Assembly: GCF_001641265.1 (NCBI RefSeq)
Contig: NW_020167520.1
Span: 1,178,001-1,242,000 of the forward strand
Origin: Pseudogymnoascus destructans
Lineage: Eukaryota > Ascomycota > Leotiomycetes > Thelebolales > Thelebolaceae
Direction: 5' to 3'
DNA: 64,000 bases
A model generated the notes under the pieces. The model saw only the letters and a list, made by a program, of their open reading frames with translations. It made no database searches and was not told where the DNA came from. Below, piece by piece: positions 1 through 10,695 of the stretch. The translations under genes and the position numbers were made by a program. Each line of letters starts with the position of its first letter. The first letter of the stretch is position 1.

Positions 1-323
1 ATCCCCACATCGGCGCTCTGGCTTTTACCATGAGGAAAGCCCAAGGCGTTGGTTCCGCAAGTTGGGCAGAACTATGGTCGTGAGTTTCGATGTTCTATAA
101 GTTAATGATCGATGATACCTTATGAACCGTGGAGCCAGCTCCAAAGTCGTACGTTTTCAAAATTCCATCTCCCCTAACAATATTGAAATGGATCGTATCT
201 GTAAATATCAATTTGTAGTCATTCCCAAAACAAGTATTGCAGTTTCATTCAATGAAGCTTTTCAACTCGGGAATTCTCCTGCTTAATTATAACCCGTCCA
301 TATAAACTCCCATCAGAAACCAT

Positions 324-852
324 TCACCCGTCCATGTAATTTTCGCCACCAGCTCCCAACTCATTTGCAACGTGATCGTAATCTTTACTTGTGATTAAAA
401 AGGCGGCCGCCGACGGGGGAGAGGCAGATGGTAGCCTTTTCGAAAATCAGACATTAACAAATAGAAAAGATGAGATTAGAAACTTACAAAGTAGACCCGA
501 ATGTATACTTCCAAACAAGACAGCAAAAGCCCGCAGAAACCTCCACAAGATACCAAATCACAGGGCTGTAGGCCCACAGTCTGCGAAAACCTCTGTTGAC
601 CTTGTTGACATAGAGCTTGTTCTTAACCTCGGCGATTTGATCTCTCTGCTCAAGCTGTTGTAGGCTCTCACTTCGAGGTCGTGTGGCGTTGCCAGAAATT
701 GGCTCCATCTCGATCTGAACATCTTGTTGAGACATGGTCGAGTGTTTCAAATTCTTTGGGCTTCTATTTCGATGAATGTCTTCCGTATATTCAGGTAATG
801 GCGTGTACTCGCCAGATGAATTTGCGTTCCAGAATGGTAGAATGGTCGCCAT
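324..852 (-). CDS. Small predicted membrane protein, two exons
   Basis: I do not recognise this gene. The model starts at the ATG at 852 (MATILPFWN), runs to 488, has an intron 487-436 with donor GTAAGT and acceptor AAAAG, and ends with exon 435-324 at a TGA. It encodes 158 residues. The N-terminal half is polar and Ser/Glu-rich. Around residues 95-120 there is one hydrophobic stretch (VIWYLVEVSAGFCCLVW) that could be a membrane anchor. The intron keeps the frame and avoids a stop just past the donor, which is the main support for a real gene. A longer open frame continues upstream of 852 without a convincing start. No neighbour suggests a role. Confidence 0.4.
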
Positions 853-1129
853 GATGCCAGCATCGATGGACTTTAACTTGTGGATTAACTGTTGGAAGGT
901 GCGTTGGTGATGAAATAACAGCGGAAGCTGAAATAACAGGTGACCATAATCCCTCCCCCCACCCACCGCATTCCAACACGGCCAAGGATAGTAAAAGGTG
1001 GCACTAATTTTGAACTTTAGTATAACGTTGTTTATCAGGACCCTGCGCATATCAGGACTCTGCGCACTTTTCCCTGCCCTTCCCACTTCAAAATACAATT
1101 AAGTAACCACAACATATTAAATTAACTAA

Positions 1130-2390
1130 AGCTACTCGGAATCTGATAAGCTAGATACATCTACAACTACTTGACAAGTTCGTGCATTATGACCAGTCTT
1201 TCTGCAAGTGCCACAGCGCCGTCCAGCCGATTGACCCTCGTTTTGAAAAGCCTCTCCAGAGCGCTTGTCACGTCGAATTTGCTCATCCACCTCCCTTTAA
1301 GCCAATACCTCCTTGGCAGACACGAGTCCTTTTGGCCCTACGGCGTTTGCTAAGGGCTTGATTTGCCTGGCGAAGAGTACGGATCATCATCCACCTTTTG
1401 CTATTCTTGTAGAAAGCATAACATCTACCCATTTACCTTCCCTTCTTATCTTACTCATATTCTACAACCTCCTTGATGTTGGGATATTTCAGCCATACAA
1501 GCATTAGCATAAAGTTGCAGTCCAAACAGCAATACGGAATCTTGATCTACAATATGACCTCTCTTCTTTCCTACGTGATTTACTAAACAATTAGAGCAAA
1601 TACCTTCAAACCTCAAACAATTATCCATGCATTTCGGAAGGCAGGAATATGGCTAGAGATAGTGCTATATCTCTACAGAAGATTCAGAAATACTCAAAAC
1701 CAACCAACACTCAAGAAGATGAAGGACAGCAACTTTTACCAACTTTGAAGGGCTCTGAGAATCAACTCTAAGCATGGAAAGACAAGTTTACACCTCTATT
1801 AAGTAGCCTATCAAAGAATCAATTTTATACATCAATCAAGGGAATGGAAGAGGTTTTAGTAGATGCACAGAAATGAGAGTTTGACTTCTCTATGCTATAG
1901 GGACGGGTTTAACAGAGTCAGAATCGCAAAAGCAAAAGCCACCATACACTACAATTTGGAGGTGCTTTAACTGCTGCTCATGCACATGCTACAATTCAAC
2001 AGAAGGCACAAAAGGAGTTTGATAAACAAGAGAAGCAAGTTGCTAGAATAGCAAAAGTAGAGGCATCACAAGCAAAGAAAGCTCTTCATCAAGCAGGTGT
2101 AGAAGCACGGAAGAGAGAGATAGAGAGGAAGAAGAAGGTTACAAGGCTTACTCGGGCAAAAGAGTTTATACCAATTGAGCTCTTGACCCCTACGCCACGA
2201 ACGTGTAGTATGTGTAAATCACTTAAGCATACTGCTTGTACTTGCCCTCAAAAGGTTTCAATTGTAATTAGTCTAATTTAACGGGGTTTAGTTTAATAAG
2301 TTATATATTTAATTGAGGTCTGGTATTTACAGTAGGGCAGAATTACCGGCTGACTTGTATTACCGACTCACTCGTGGAATACGTTATGAG
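1130..2390. mobile_element. Decayed pogo-type transposon remnants
   Basis: This is a graveyard of pogo/Fot1-like pieces. Around 1130-1250 the minus strand resembles the 3' end of the family A transposase seen at 6007-6150 (CTACTCGGA..., then the zinc-knuckle codons). From 1649 the plus strand reads as a degraded transposase C-terminus. At 2340-2386 a sequence ending in CTCGTGGAATACGTTA resembles the terminal repeat seen at 46600-46645 (CTTGTGAAATACGTTA). No complete element remains. Boundaries are approximate. Confidence 0.5.
1649..2281 (+). pseudogene. Transposase C-terminal relic with zinc knuckle
   Basis: The plus strand can be read as a transposase tail with several stops and at least one frame change. 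The best-preserved part, about 1960-2281, is a lysine/glutamine-rich helical stretch ending in a CCHC-like knuckle (CSMCKSLKHTACTC). The family A transposases at 6007-7662 and 12478-14133 have the same layout (basic coiled coil, then CGKCGETGHNARTC). It probably derives from a related but distinct pogo-type family. Confidence 0.45.
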
Positions 2391-2538
2391 TATTTGAGTA
2401 ACTCGTGTAACTCATGAGTATCATGAGTATCTGTGCTAACCCTGTTGATTGACCTACGGTACTATAGAATATCAGTTATCAATAAACAGAAGTTGCATCC
2501 TCAAAACTTTTGCCTCCCCTACCCTCCGCCACAAGCAA

Positions 2539-4974
2539 CTAATGCGGCCACACCCAGTTAGTAATTTCATCCGGGTCGGTTCCATGCTCAAACGCCCAGT
2601 TCCGCATCCTGATCTGCTCATCCAGCAGCGCCTCCCTCGTCGCTGCCCCCCTATTATGCAGCTGACCCTCCAACCGCTGCAGCGCGTCCATAGCAAGACT
2701 ATACCGATCCGTCTGGTTCCTAATCGCCAACTCGAGCGGCGTGTCGATATTACCCTTCTCGCGGTATCCACGGACGTGCATGTTCGTGCTGCCAGGGCGC
2801 TTGTACGTCAGGCGGTGGATGAGGAAGGGGTAGCTGTGGAAGTTGAAGATGATGGGCTTGTCGGCCGTGAAAATCGCGCTGTAGGCGGAATCGGTGAGAC
2901 CGTGGGGGTGGTCCGCGGCGGATATGAGTTTGAAGAGGTCGACGACGTTGACGAAGCGGACCTTGAGGTCGGGGAGGTGCTGGCGAAGGAGCGCGACGGC
3001 TGCAAGGGCTTCTTGAGTGGAAATATCGCCGCAGGCGGCCATTATGACGTCGGGATCGGCGTCTTTGTCGTTGGAGGCCCATTTCCAGATTCCGATACCT
3101 TTGGTGCAGTGGATGACTGCGTCGGGCATGGACAGGAACTGCAGGTGCTCTTGTTTGTCGGCCACGATGACGTTGACGTAGTTCTCAGATTGGAAGCAGT
3201 GGTCCATCACCGAGAGCAAGCAGTTGCCGTCGGGAGGGAGGTAGATGCGCACAACTTCAGGAGACTTTTGCGCTACGACGGCCAAAAATCCTGGATCTTG
3301 GTGGGTGAAGCCATTGTGATCCTGGCGCCAGACGGTGGCGGTGAGAAGAATGTTCAACGAGGCGATCTTAACACGCCATTCAGTTTCAAGTGCCTTCTCA
3401 ATCCACTTGCAGTGCTGGTTCACCATGGAATCGATGATGTGGATAAATGGCTCATAGGAGTTTAGAAGGCCGTGTCTCCCTGATAGGATATAGCCCTCCA
3501 GCCAGCCCTCGACAGTGTGCTCAGAGAGCATCTCCATCACACGTCCTGCAAATGCGAGGTTTCCTTCGTCGGCATCTTCCTCAAACGTCTCAGCCATCCA
3601 AACCTTCTTGCCAGCCGAATAGATTCCACCTAGCTTGTTGGACTGAGTCTCATCCGGTCCAAAGACGCGGAAGTTAGTCATGTTCTTGGCGACGATGTCG
3701 CGGAGGAAAAGGGCCATATTTTCCATTGAGGGGCCTAGCGCGTGCCCATTTCTGGCCACTTCGATTGCATAGTCGCGGAAGTCTGGGATATGCAATGGCT
3801 TTCGCAATATCCCGCCGTTGGCGACGGGATTGGCGCTCATACGGCTGTTGCCTTTCGGGGGAAGCTCCCTTAGCTCGGAGATGAGCCTACCGTCTTGGAA
3901 GAGACGCTCTGGCTCATAGCTTCGCATCCACTTCTCAAAGATTGCAAAGTGCTCCTTGTTCTTAGCAATGTCGGGAATTGGGATTTGATGGGCACGCCAG
4001 AAGCCCTCGAGGAAATGGCCGTCGATTTCGCGAGGAGCAGTCCACCCCTTGGGAGTGCGGAGGACGATCATTGGCCAAAAGGGGCGGAAAGCCTTCCCTG
4101 AGTCGCGCGCTTTCTTTTGATACCCGCGGATTTCTGTGATACACTTCTCCACCGTGGCCGCCATAGCTTGATGCATGGTCTTATGGTCGCTTCCTTCAAC
4201 AAAGTATGGCTGCCAGCCATATCCAATAAAGAGGGCTTCAAGCTCACGGTGACTGACGCGAGCCAATATTGTTGGGTTGTTGATTTTATATCCATTCAGA
4301 TGTAGGATTGGGAGAACTGCACCATCCGTGATTGGGTTGAGAAATTTCGTGCTGTGCCAGCTGGTTGCAAGAGGACCCGTCTCGGACTCTCCGTCCCCAA
4401 CCATGGTGATAGATATGAGATTTGGATGGTCAAAGACGGCGCCGAAAGAGTGAGAGATGGAATACCCAAGCTCTCCGCCCTCGTGAATGCTGCCTGGGGT
4501 CTCTGGGGTTGCATGGCTTCCGATACCGCCTGGGAATGAGAATTGCTTGAAGAACTTCTTCATCCCGTCTTCATCTTCGGACTTATCGGGGTAAACCTCG
4601 CTATATGTCCCTTCAAGATAAGCCTGGGAAAGGACTGCAGGTGCGCCATGACCAGGTCCAGAAACGAAAAAGGCGTCCAGGTCGTATTTCTTAATCATTC
4701 GGTTGACGTGGATATAGGTAAATATCTGTCCGGCATCTGACCCCCAGTGACCAAGTAGTCTTGCCTTCAGATGCTCGACCTTGAGAGGCTCTTTGAGAAG
4801 CGGATTCTGTTTCAAGTGTATCATGCCAAGGCAAAGATATAGGGAGGCTCTCATGTAATCATCTATCTTTTTCAGCTCGTCGGGTGCCAATGGGGCACCC
4901 TGAACGGTTGATCTAGCTTTGCCATATGGCGAGATGCTCTTGACCTTGATATCGGTCTCGGCCGGTGTAGCCAT
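2539..4974 (-). CDS. Phosphoketolase (xylulose/fructose-6-phosphate)
   Basis: Single-exon gene for an 811-residue, thiamine-diphosphate-dependent phosphoketolase. The family splits xylulose-5-phosphate or fructose-6-phosphate with phosphate into acetyl-phosphate plus an aldose phosphate, in the cytosol. Diagnostic stretches are LGHWGSDAGQIFTYIHVNR near residue 75, SGPGHGAPAVLSQAYLEGTY near 105, FPGGIGSHATPETPGSIHEG near 150, and the ThDP-binding block GDGESETGPLATSWHS near 195 followed by LPILHLNGYKINNPT. The C-terminal third has FGPDETQSNKLGGIY and HQDPGF. Length is normal for fungal enzymes and no internal stop is seen. The start at 4974 is the first ATG and fits the family N-terminus. The neighbours are mobile elements, so context adds nothing; no acetate kinase is seen nearby. 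Confidence 0.95.
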   Translation of the reverse strand: MATPAETDIKVKSISPYGKARSTVQGAPLAPDELKKIDDYMRASLYLCLGMIHLKQNPLLKEPLKVEHLKARLLGHWGSDAGQIFTYIHVNRMIKKYDLDAFFVSGPGHGAPAVLSQAYLEGTYSEVYPDKSEDEDGMKKFFKQFSFPGGIGSHATPETPGSIHEGGELGYSISHSFGAVFDHPNLISITMVGDGESETGPLATSWHSTKFLNPITDGAVLPILHLNGYKINNPTILARVSHRELEALFIGYGWQPYFVEGSDHKTMHQAMAATVEKCITEIRGYQKKARDSGKAFRPFWPMIVLRTPKGWTAPREIDGHFLEGFWRAHQIPIPDIAKNKEHFAIFEKWMRSYEPERLFQDGRLISELRELPPKGNSRMSANPVANGGILRKPLHIPDFRDYAIEVARNGHALGPSMENMALFLRDIVAKNMTNFRVFGPDETQSNKLGGIYSAGKKVWMAETFEEDADEGNLAFAGRVMEMLSEHTVEGWLEGYILSGRHGLLNSYEPFIHIIDSMVNQHCKWIEKALETEWRVKIASLNILLTATVWRQDHNGFTHQDPGFLAVVAQKSPEVVRIYLPPDGNCLLSVMDHCFQSENYVNVIVADKQEHLQFLSMPDAVIHCTKGIGIWKWASNDKDADPDVIMAACGDISTQEALAAVALLRQHLPDLKVRFVNVVDLFKLISAADHPHGLTDSAYSAIFTADKPIIFNFHSYPFLIHRLTYKRPGSTNMHVRGYREKGNIDTPLELAIRNQTDRYSLAMDALQRLEGQLHNRGAATREALLDEQIRMRNWAFEHGTDPDEITNWVWPH

Positions 4975-5806
4975 GTTTTTTAGTTTGGAAACTAATTGAG
5001 GTTGGATCGCTTATAGCTGAAGAACTCGTCTCCCTTTCACGGATTGGGCAGGAAGATTTGAGAAATTCGCAATCACTAAAGGAAGATAATAAACGGCAAA
5101 GAAAAAAAAGAGAAGAGAGAGAGTATGTGGGATGGGGAGCTTGTTATCGAAGGAGTTGAAATAGCATGATGACGTCTTCCATTCATGGATCCGGAAGCGT
5201 CAGAGGAGTGGGCGGAGAAACGCAAACAGGCATGTCAGATCTAGACTATACGAATAATCTTTGCTCTCAATTTAAGTAGAACATTTTCAAACCCATTGGC
5301 TCTTGACTAGCTATAACTAATTTATTTATAAATAGCAGCATCGCAACGTTATTTGCTCTTTGTATCAACAAAATTTATGAATACCTGAAAGCGGTTATTA
5401 TCCACCCAAGTCACGGGAAAGTGACGTAATTTTAGGGGTCCGGATAAACAGCGAAGCCGGGGTTGACTAAAACTGCTGGCAGGTGCATGGACCGTGCGAA
5501 GCCACAAGCGTGAAAGTCACGTTTTTTCGTGGTACCCTGTTACTCGAGTACTATTTGTGGTACCTTGCCTTCTTTAAATTGAGAGCAGCTAAGTCGGCCA
5601 AGAGCAAATGGAAATTGCGGTGTAGCCATACAGGAAGGTCGCTCTCAGCTTTTATTGATCGTCTATTGATCTTCTCCTGATCTCCTCATGATCTCCTTTT
5701 GATCATCCTCTTGTTGGGGAACTTTCTCCTGAGACCTGCCCTGGGCAGCTTTTATATCGCGCTACGAGAGAACACTATGAAGTGCGCTATACTAACTCCA
5801 ATCCAC
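4975..5806. other. Intergenic region upstream of the phosphoketolase gene
   Basis: No gene seen. It should contain the phosphoketolase promoter, read leftward, with an A-rich stretch at 5095-5125. A 13-bp perfect inverted repeat (GCTCTCAATTTAA at 5263-5275; its complement at 5574-5586) brackets about 300 bp and may mark a small non-autonomous element. At 5650-5710 the word TGATC recurs several times. Confidence 0.5.
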
Positions 5807-5900
5807 TACTCGGTGTTCCACCCACTCGCTTCGCTCGTAGGTGGCGACAGCAAGTTGTGCGTGCGACAGCAAGATGTGCGTACACCGCTATTTTGATATA

Positions 5901-7760
5901 ACGTACATGTATAGCGAAAGCGCCAAACAAGCGAAAGCGCCAAAATTATCTACCCTCACGACAAACATTGCGATAAATCTACCACAACATTAGAAATCAA
6001 TTGAAACTACTCGGAGTCCTCTTCCTCAGAGGTGTCTATTACAATCTGACACGTGCGCGCATTGTGCCCAGTCTCACCACACTTGCCACAGCGACGGGCA
6101 CGGGTTTCTTCCCTTGGCTTCCGACCACGGCTTGCCCTTATTTCCTGCTCTACCTGCTGCACAACATCCCTCTCATCCTGTAGCTCTTGCGCCCCTTGTT
6201 GACTAAGTGATCCTCCTTGCTGTAGTCGTGTTTTCCTAGCTCTCCGGCGCTTGCTTAGTACTTCATTTGCCTGTCGTAGGTTTTGGTTCTCTCCCTTTAG
6301 CAGTGCTAATTGATGCATTATTTGCGATGCACCTTTTGTAAACTGGTCAACAGCTGCATAGATTGAGGTTGGAGAGCTATTTTGATGGCGTGAAATCCGA
6401 GTTTTAATAAATGTAGACTGTGACATAGCTTCAATTGGGTTGTTTGGTGTCTGAGAAACCCAAGGTTGAGCAGTACCTGGGCGGGAGCTTGGAGGTGTTG
6501 GTGTCCTTAACTTAAGATCAAGTGTAGATATCACTCTCTCAGGGTCAAATGGAAGAAGCCCTGCCCCTCGGAACCCGCCTCAAATGTTACTTTCCGTCAT
6601 TGTAGTGTTAAATGCAGCGTGGAAGGCAGGAAAGAAGTCATCCTTTGTAATATGAGAAATATGAGCCTGCATCATATCTTCAATTTGCCGACCATAGGCC
6701 TGCTTTAACGGGCCGAAACAGCCAACATCAAGTGGCTGGAGTAGATGAGAAGAGTGAGCAGGCATACAAAGCGTAATAATGTTGTGTTCCTTGCAGTACT
6801 CCTCAAACTCATCTGAGTGGTGGCTCTCATGACCATCAAGGACTAACAAGCGATAACCACCAACACTCCGGGCCTTTGTATGCTTCTCAAAGTGCTGAAT
6901 CCAATCCATGCCTCTCTCGTTTGTAGTCCAGCCATTTTCAGTAACAGAAATCACCCAATCGCTTGAAAATCCACTATTCTCATACCAAGATGTAAGGTGG
7001 TTTTTGCCTGCAACAATGATAAATGGTGGTACTGCCCAACCTTGAGAACTAACGCCTTGGATTACTGTAACCCATTCCCGATTACCAGGCTGTACCTTCT
7101 TTGCTTTTGCCCGCCCGTCTGAGCTTGTTACAACCATAGCAGTTGAGATAACGCCCATCATAAACCCAGTCTCATCAAAGTTGTAGATATCTGCTTCATC
7201 GATACCATATTTCGCAATTGTGTTACGCACAAGCTCAAACCAGCCATTAATAACTTCTGGATCTTCGCACTTAGCCCTCTGGTAGTCGTATTTGCGCTGA
7301 AAGCGTGTCTGGAGCTCTACACGCCGCTTAACAAAGTTTGAAGCCCAACGCGACCCAACGCGTGACGCGTCGCGTGTTGCAAGTAGTCGACTTGCCATAT
7401 CTTCAACAACAGACAGCCGAGGAGGAAACCCTTTGGCAGCTAGGTCGAGTATATACTGAACAAGGACGGACTCCTCTAGGTTAGTTAATTTCCGTGAGTT
7501 GGCTTGGATATCGCGTCGTGAAGGTACACCTTCTAGACGACGACCTAGCTTGCGGTGGTCCACAGAATAGATCCTAGCAGCAACTCGAAGGCGTAACTTT
7601 GGGTCGCTTTGCATAGCCTGGATAGCTAGCACTAATTGGCTTTCATCGTTTTTATGGGGCATGTTTTGTTGTTGAGGAATTTAACATTTAGTTGGGGGGT
7701 TTGGTCACCGCATCATTTTGGCGCTTTCGCTTGTTTGGCGCTTTCGCTATACATGTACGT
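5901..7760 (-). mobile_element. Family A pogo-type transposon, copy 1 (nested in family B)
   Basis: An 1860-bp element with inverted repeats starting ACGTACATGTATAGCG, each holding two tandem GCGAAAGCGCCAAA words. It is flanked by TA (5899-5900 and 7761-7762). The uninterrupted sequence at 28490-28510 and 46730-46745 shows the empty site, so the insertion point is known to the base. It encodes one transposase on the minus strand, broken by a nonsense codon. Confidence 0.93.
6007..7662 (-). pseudogene. Family A transposase (DDE/CENP-B type), one nonsense codon
   Basis: Reads as 551 codons from the ATG at 7662 to the stop at 6007, interrupted only by TGA after residue 360 (...TMTESNI, then stop, then GGFRGAG). 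The homologous codon in copy 2 is CGA. Domains in order: N-terminal helix-turn-helix of Tc5/CENP-B type (residues 1-130), DDE_1 catalytic core with NFDETGFMMG near 165, LVLDGHESHHSD near 275 and HLLQPLDVGCFGPLK near 310, then a basic coiled-coil region and a CCHC zinc knuckle (CGKCGETGHNARTC) near the C-terminus. The zinc knuckle is an uncommon addition for pogo-type transposases. This copy probably cannot mobilise itself. Confidence 0.9.
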
Positions 7761-7802
7761 TATAGAAAAAATAATAGTATTCTTCATAACGTAGTATCTA
7801 CA

Positions 7803-9536
7803 ATGCCTCAAAATAACGATCCTACTATGATTGCTCGCCTTAATGAGGCCCAACAGTTCTTCTTAAAACAACCAAGTACATATACAATTGCTTGGGTTGC
7901 AAATAAATTCAATGTCAACCGTGAGACACTCCGACGTCGTATTACGAGTACTACGTCTCCTCAATTACCCCACGGAGGTAGCAATCGAGTCTTATCTCAA
8001 TCGCAAGAGACCGCGGTCTGTCAATTCATATACGACCAACTTGAGCGCGGGGTCCCTGCCAACCGATCTATGATACTACGGGCAGTTGCAGACTTACGAC
8101 CTAATCGTACGATACCATCACAACGGTGGCTACAACGCTTTCTAAAAGCACACCCCGAATTTCATACAATTCACACGAAGACGTTAAATACACATCGGAA
8201 GCAAGCACAAAAGAAAGAGGTGTTTGAGGAATTCTTTCTCACATATAACGCCCTTATTACAAAACATAACATTAAGCCATATAATTTATGGAATGTTGAT
8301 GAGACAGGCTATATGATTGGGTGTTATAAGTCTACGGCTGTTATTGTACCAATCGGTGTAAAGCAGTGGACTGTTGATAATCCTGAGAATCGGCTCTCTG
8401 TTACTGTAATTGAGGCAGTAAATGCAAGTGGTGCTGCACTTGCAGAAGCTATCATTATCCCTGGCAAACTTCATATGGATTCATGGTACAATGATGACCT
8501 TGAGCCAAATGCTCTCATTATTGTAAATGAGAGCGGGTATTCAAACGACGACATTGCAATCCAATACCTTATGCATTTTATCCAACTATCTGCAGAGCAT
8601 ATGGCACCAGATGATACTCGCCTCTTATTACTTGACGGCCATGACTCTCATAAAACAGAGCGCTTTCTTACATTAGCAGAAGAGCATAACATTGTTATTT
8701 GCTGCCTTCCTGCTCATACAACACATCTATTACAACCTCTTGATGTAGCGGTTTTTAAGCAGTGCAAACACTTTCATCAAAAGGCACTTGATCAAGCAGT
8801 ACGTAGCTACGACTATGAGTATAAGCTACGTACGTTCCTTTCAGACCTCCCGCAAATCCGACGGCAATCTCTAACTGTCCGTACAATTCAATCTGGTTGG
8901 AGAAATACAGGACTATATCCATATAATCCTCCACTTGTAATTGACAAGATACAAGAGACTCGGAATCAAACACCTGATTATGAGCCATTTGCTTCATATA
9001 ATATTATCTCAACACCGAAAACAACTATGCAAAGTGTGCAAGCGGTTGAACATTGGCAGAAGAGAGCAGAGGAAGCTTTCTCATCGCCTTCAAGAGAAGG
9101 GTTTCAATCATTTGCACGTGGAACTACAGTTGTTCTACACCGGGCAGAGCTCTATAAGACCGAGCTAGATATTATGACTCTACGTGCAGTAGAGCAGAAG
9201 GCAGCAAAGGCAAGGGCACGGAAATCACTACAGAAAGGAGGGCAGTTATATGCATCAGATGCACGGAAAATGCGGGAAGAGAAGAAAGCAAAGTTGCAAG
9301 CAAAAGCAGACGCAAGAGCAGCAAGGGAATCGGACCAAGTAGTAAAGCAGCTACAAGCGCAAGCACGTAAAATCGAAATTGAAGAGCGTAAGGTTGAGAG
9401 GAAGCGGGTAGCAGAGCGGAAGAAGGAAGGGTTGAAATCAAAAGTGATCATTTTACGGTATAGTAAGGATCAAAGTGATAGTAGCAATAGTGGCAGTAGC
9501 GATAGTGATAGTAGTTCTATTGATTTTATGTTTTAA
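7803..9536 (+). CDS. Family B transposase (DDE/CENP-B type), copy 1
   Basis: Encodes 577 residues starting at MPQNNDPTMIARLN. An open frame extends upstream into the nested family A element but has no ATG there, and the ATG at 7803 is shared by the other two copies. Domains: N-terminal helix-turn-helix/CENP-B-like DNA-binding region (residues 1-145), DDE_1 core with WNVDETGYMIG near 165, LLLDGHDSHKTERF near 280 and HLLQPLDVAVFKQCKHFHQK near 315, then a lysine/alanine-rich coiled coil (about 460-550) and an acidic Ser/Asp tail. Intact and apparently identical in protein sequence to copy 3. Expression may be reduced because the nested element separates the 5' terminal repeat from the gene. Confidence 0.93.
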   Translation: MPQNNDPTMIARLNEAQQFFLKQPSTYTIAWVANKFNVNRETLRRRITSTTSPQLPHGGSNRVLSQSQETAVCQFIYDQLERGVPANRSMILRAVADLRPNRTIPSQRWLQRFLKAHPEFHTIHTKTLNTHRKQAQKKEVFEEFFLTYNALITKHNIKPYNLWNVDETGYMIGCYKSTAVIVPIGVKQWTVDNPENRLSVTVIEAVNASGAALAEAIIIPGKLHMDSWYNDDLEPNALIIVNESGYSNDDIAIQYLMHFIQLSAEHMAPDDTRLLLLDGHDSHKTERFLTLAEEHNIVICCLPAHTTHLLQPLDVAVFKQCKHFHQKALDQAVRSYDYEYKLRTFLSDLPQIRRQSLTVRTIQSGWRNTGLYPYNPPLVIDKIQETRNQTPDYEPFASYNIISTPKTTMQSVQAVEHWQKRAEEAFSSPSREGFQSFARGTTVVLHRAELYKTELDIMTLRAVEQKAAKARARKSLQKGGQLYASDARKMREEKKAKLQAKADARAARESDQVVKQLQAQARKIEIEERKVERKRVAERKKEGLKSKVIILRYSKDQSDSSNSGSSDSDSSSIDFMF

Positions 9537-9663
9537 TTATATAGTTATATAGTTGATATATAAGGCGTCTTTTTCTTCGTTTTATGTGTCGCACATCTTG
9601 CTGTCGCACGCACAACTTGCTGTCGCCACCTACGAGCGAAGCGAGTGGGTGGAACACCGAGTA

Positions 9664-10611
9664 CTATCCACTCTATATTGCGCTCCACACCGGCCGTTAG
9701 CTGTCAGCTGTCAGCAAGTCTTGTCCAAACGGAGGCCAATAATACGAATTTTCTTACTTACAATCCGAGTCAGCCTCGCATTCCGAGACCGTGGCTATAT
9801 AATACCAGAGTATGCCCTATAATATGCGCCCTCGGACTCCTCGCCAGGGCTACATTAAGCCACAGAGAAAACTAACAAAGTGTAGTAGCGATCTAAGCAT
9901 TTTGAAACACCAACGGGAGTCGGGTCATGTTTACCCAAAGTCTTATGAAATATCAGACGAACTCTTCTCGGCTCGCTTTCCAAGCTCCTGAGAGGTTTTC
10001 CAAACTCCCCGTCTCCGAAGGGAAACCCTATAATGAACCGTGTGCTAGCTTCCCGGCACTCAGCTTCGAGGAGCTCGGATGCTGCGAATTTCAAATTAAT
10101 TGGCACCATATTGTGCTGACTAACTTATAGTAAATTCTATCCTATATAGCCGCGTCAGACTCCCTTCAAGTTGAAGGTTCGTTATCTCCGTTTCACTACT
10201 CATGCGGTTGGAAGATGCAATATGGATCTAATATAAGCATGCGGCACAAACGCCAGATGCGGCTCCCAACTTATTACATTCATATTGATAGCCAATCTCC
10301 GCCCATAGCCAGCCCAGGCCTTCGGCCAACGAAGCACATACGCTAGGTTGCACGGAATGTGAACGACCCCGATTGTGCAAGCATATTCTGCCAAATCTAC
10401 CCTGCACGGACGCATTACCCCCATGCCGCTGTCACAAAATATCTGGACGCATATAAATAAGTTCGGCCCTTCTTATTGATGTGGGTATCGTTTCTTAATT
10501 GCCTTATCCGTGGTTTTGAAGAATCAGTCTCTTCTTTCATTTTCTTCAAAGCAAATACATACCATCTATACTCGCTCGGCACCTTACGAGAAATCAAAGT
10601 TTTTGGGTTCT

Positions 10612-10645
<34 letters not shown>

Positions 10646-10695
10646 AAATTGACGGAAAGGCACCACCAGGAGTGGAGTCTGCGGCTAAATTTGAC
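9664..10695. other. Intergenic region without a recognisable gene
   Basis: Only short open frames without family features. No terminal repeats or tandem repeats were recognised. An A/T-rich stretch near 10440-10500 (GCATATAAATAAG) could be a core promoter but no intact gene follows it. Confidence 0.4.

Larger units (their letters stand above)
5809..9661 (+). mobile_element. Family B Fot1/pogo-type transposon, copy 1 (interrupted)
   Basis: Tc1/mariner-superfamily element of the Fot1/pogo kind. The ends are inverted repeats of about 70 bp beginning CTCGGTGTTCCACCCACTCG, flanked by TA at 5807-5808 and 9662-9663. Each terminal repeat holds two copies of a GCGACAGCAAG(T/A)TGTGCG word, probably a transposase-binding repeat. 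Removing the nested family A copy and its duplicated TA leaves 1991 bp. The transposase gene at 7803-9536 is intact, but its leader is split by the nested element about 40 bp before the ATG. Confidence 0.92.

Noticed and set aside
2449..3465. 338-codon plus-strand open frame over the phosphoketolase gene
   Set aside because: Antisense shadow of a strongly conserved enzyme; its composition (Val/Gly/Arg-rich) reflects the other strand's codons.
7692..7802. N-terminal extension of the family B copy 1 transposase into the nested element
   Set aside because: The upstream frame lies in the family A terminal repeat, has no ATG, and is absent from copies 2 and 3.
8286..9451. Open frames of 60-100 codons antisense to the family B transposase (and the same at 29028-30188 and 47255-48420)
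   Set aside because: Repeated at identical offsets in all three copies because the DNA is repeated; low-complexity translations and no family features.
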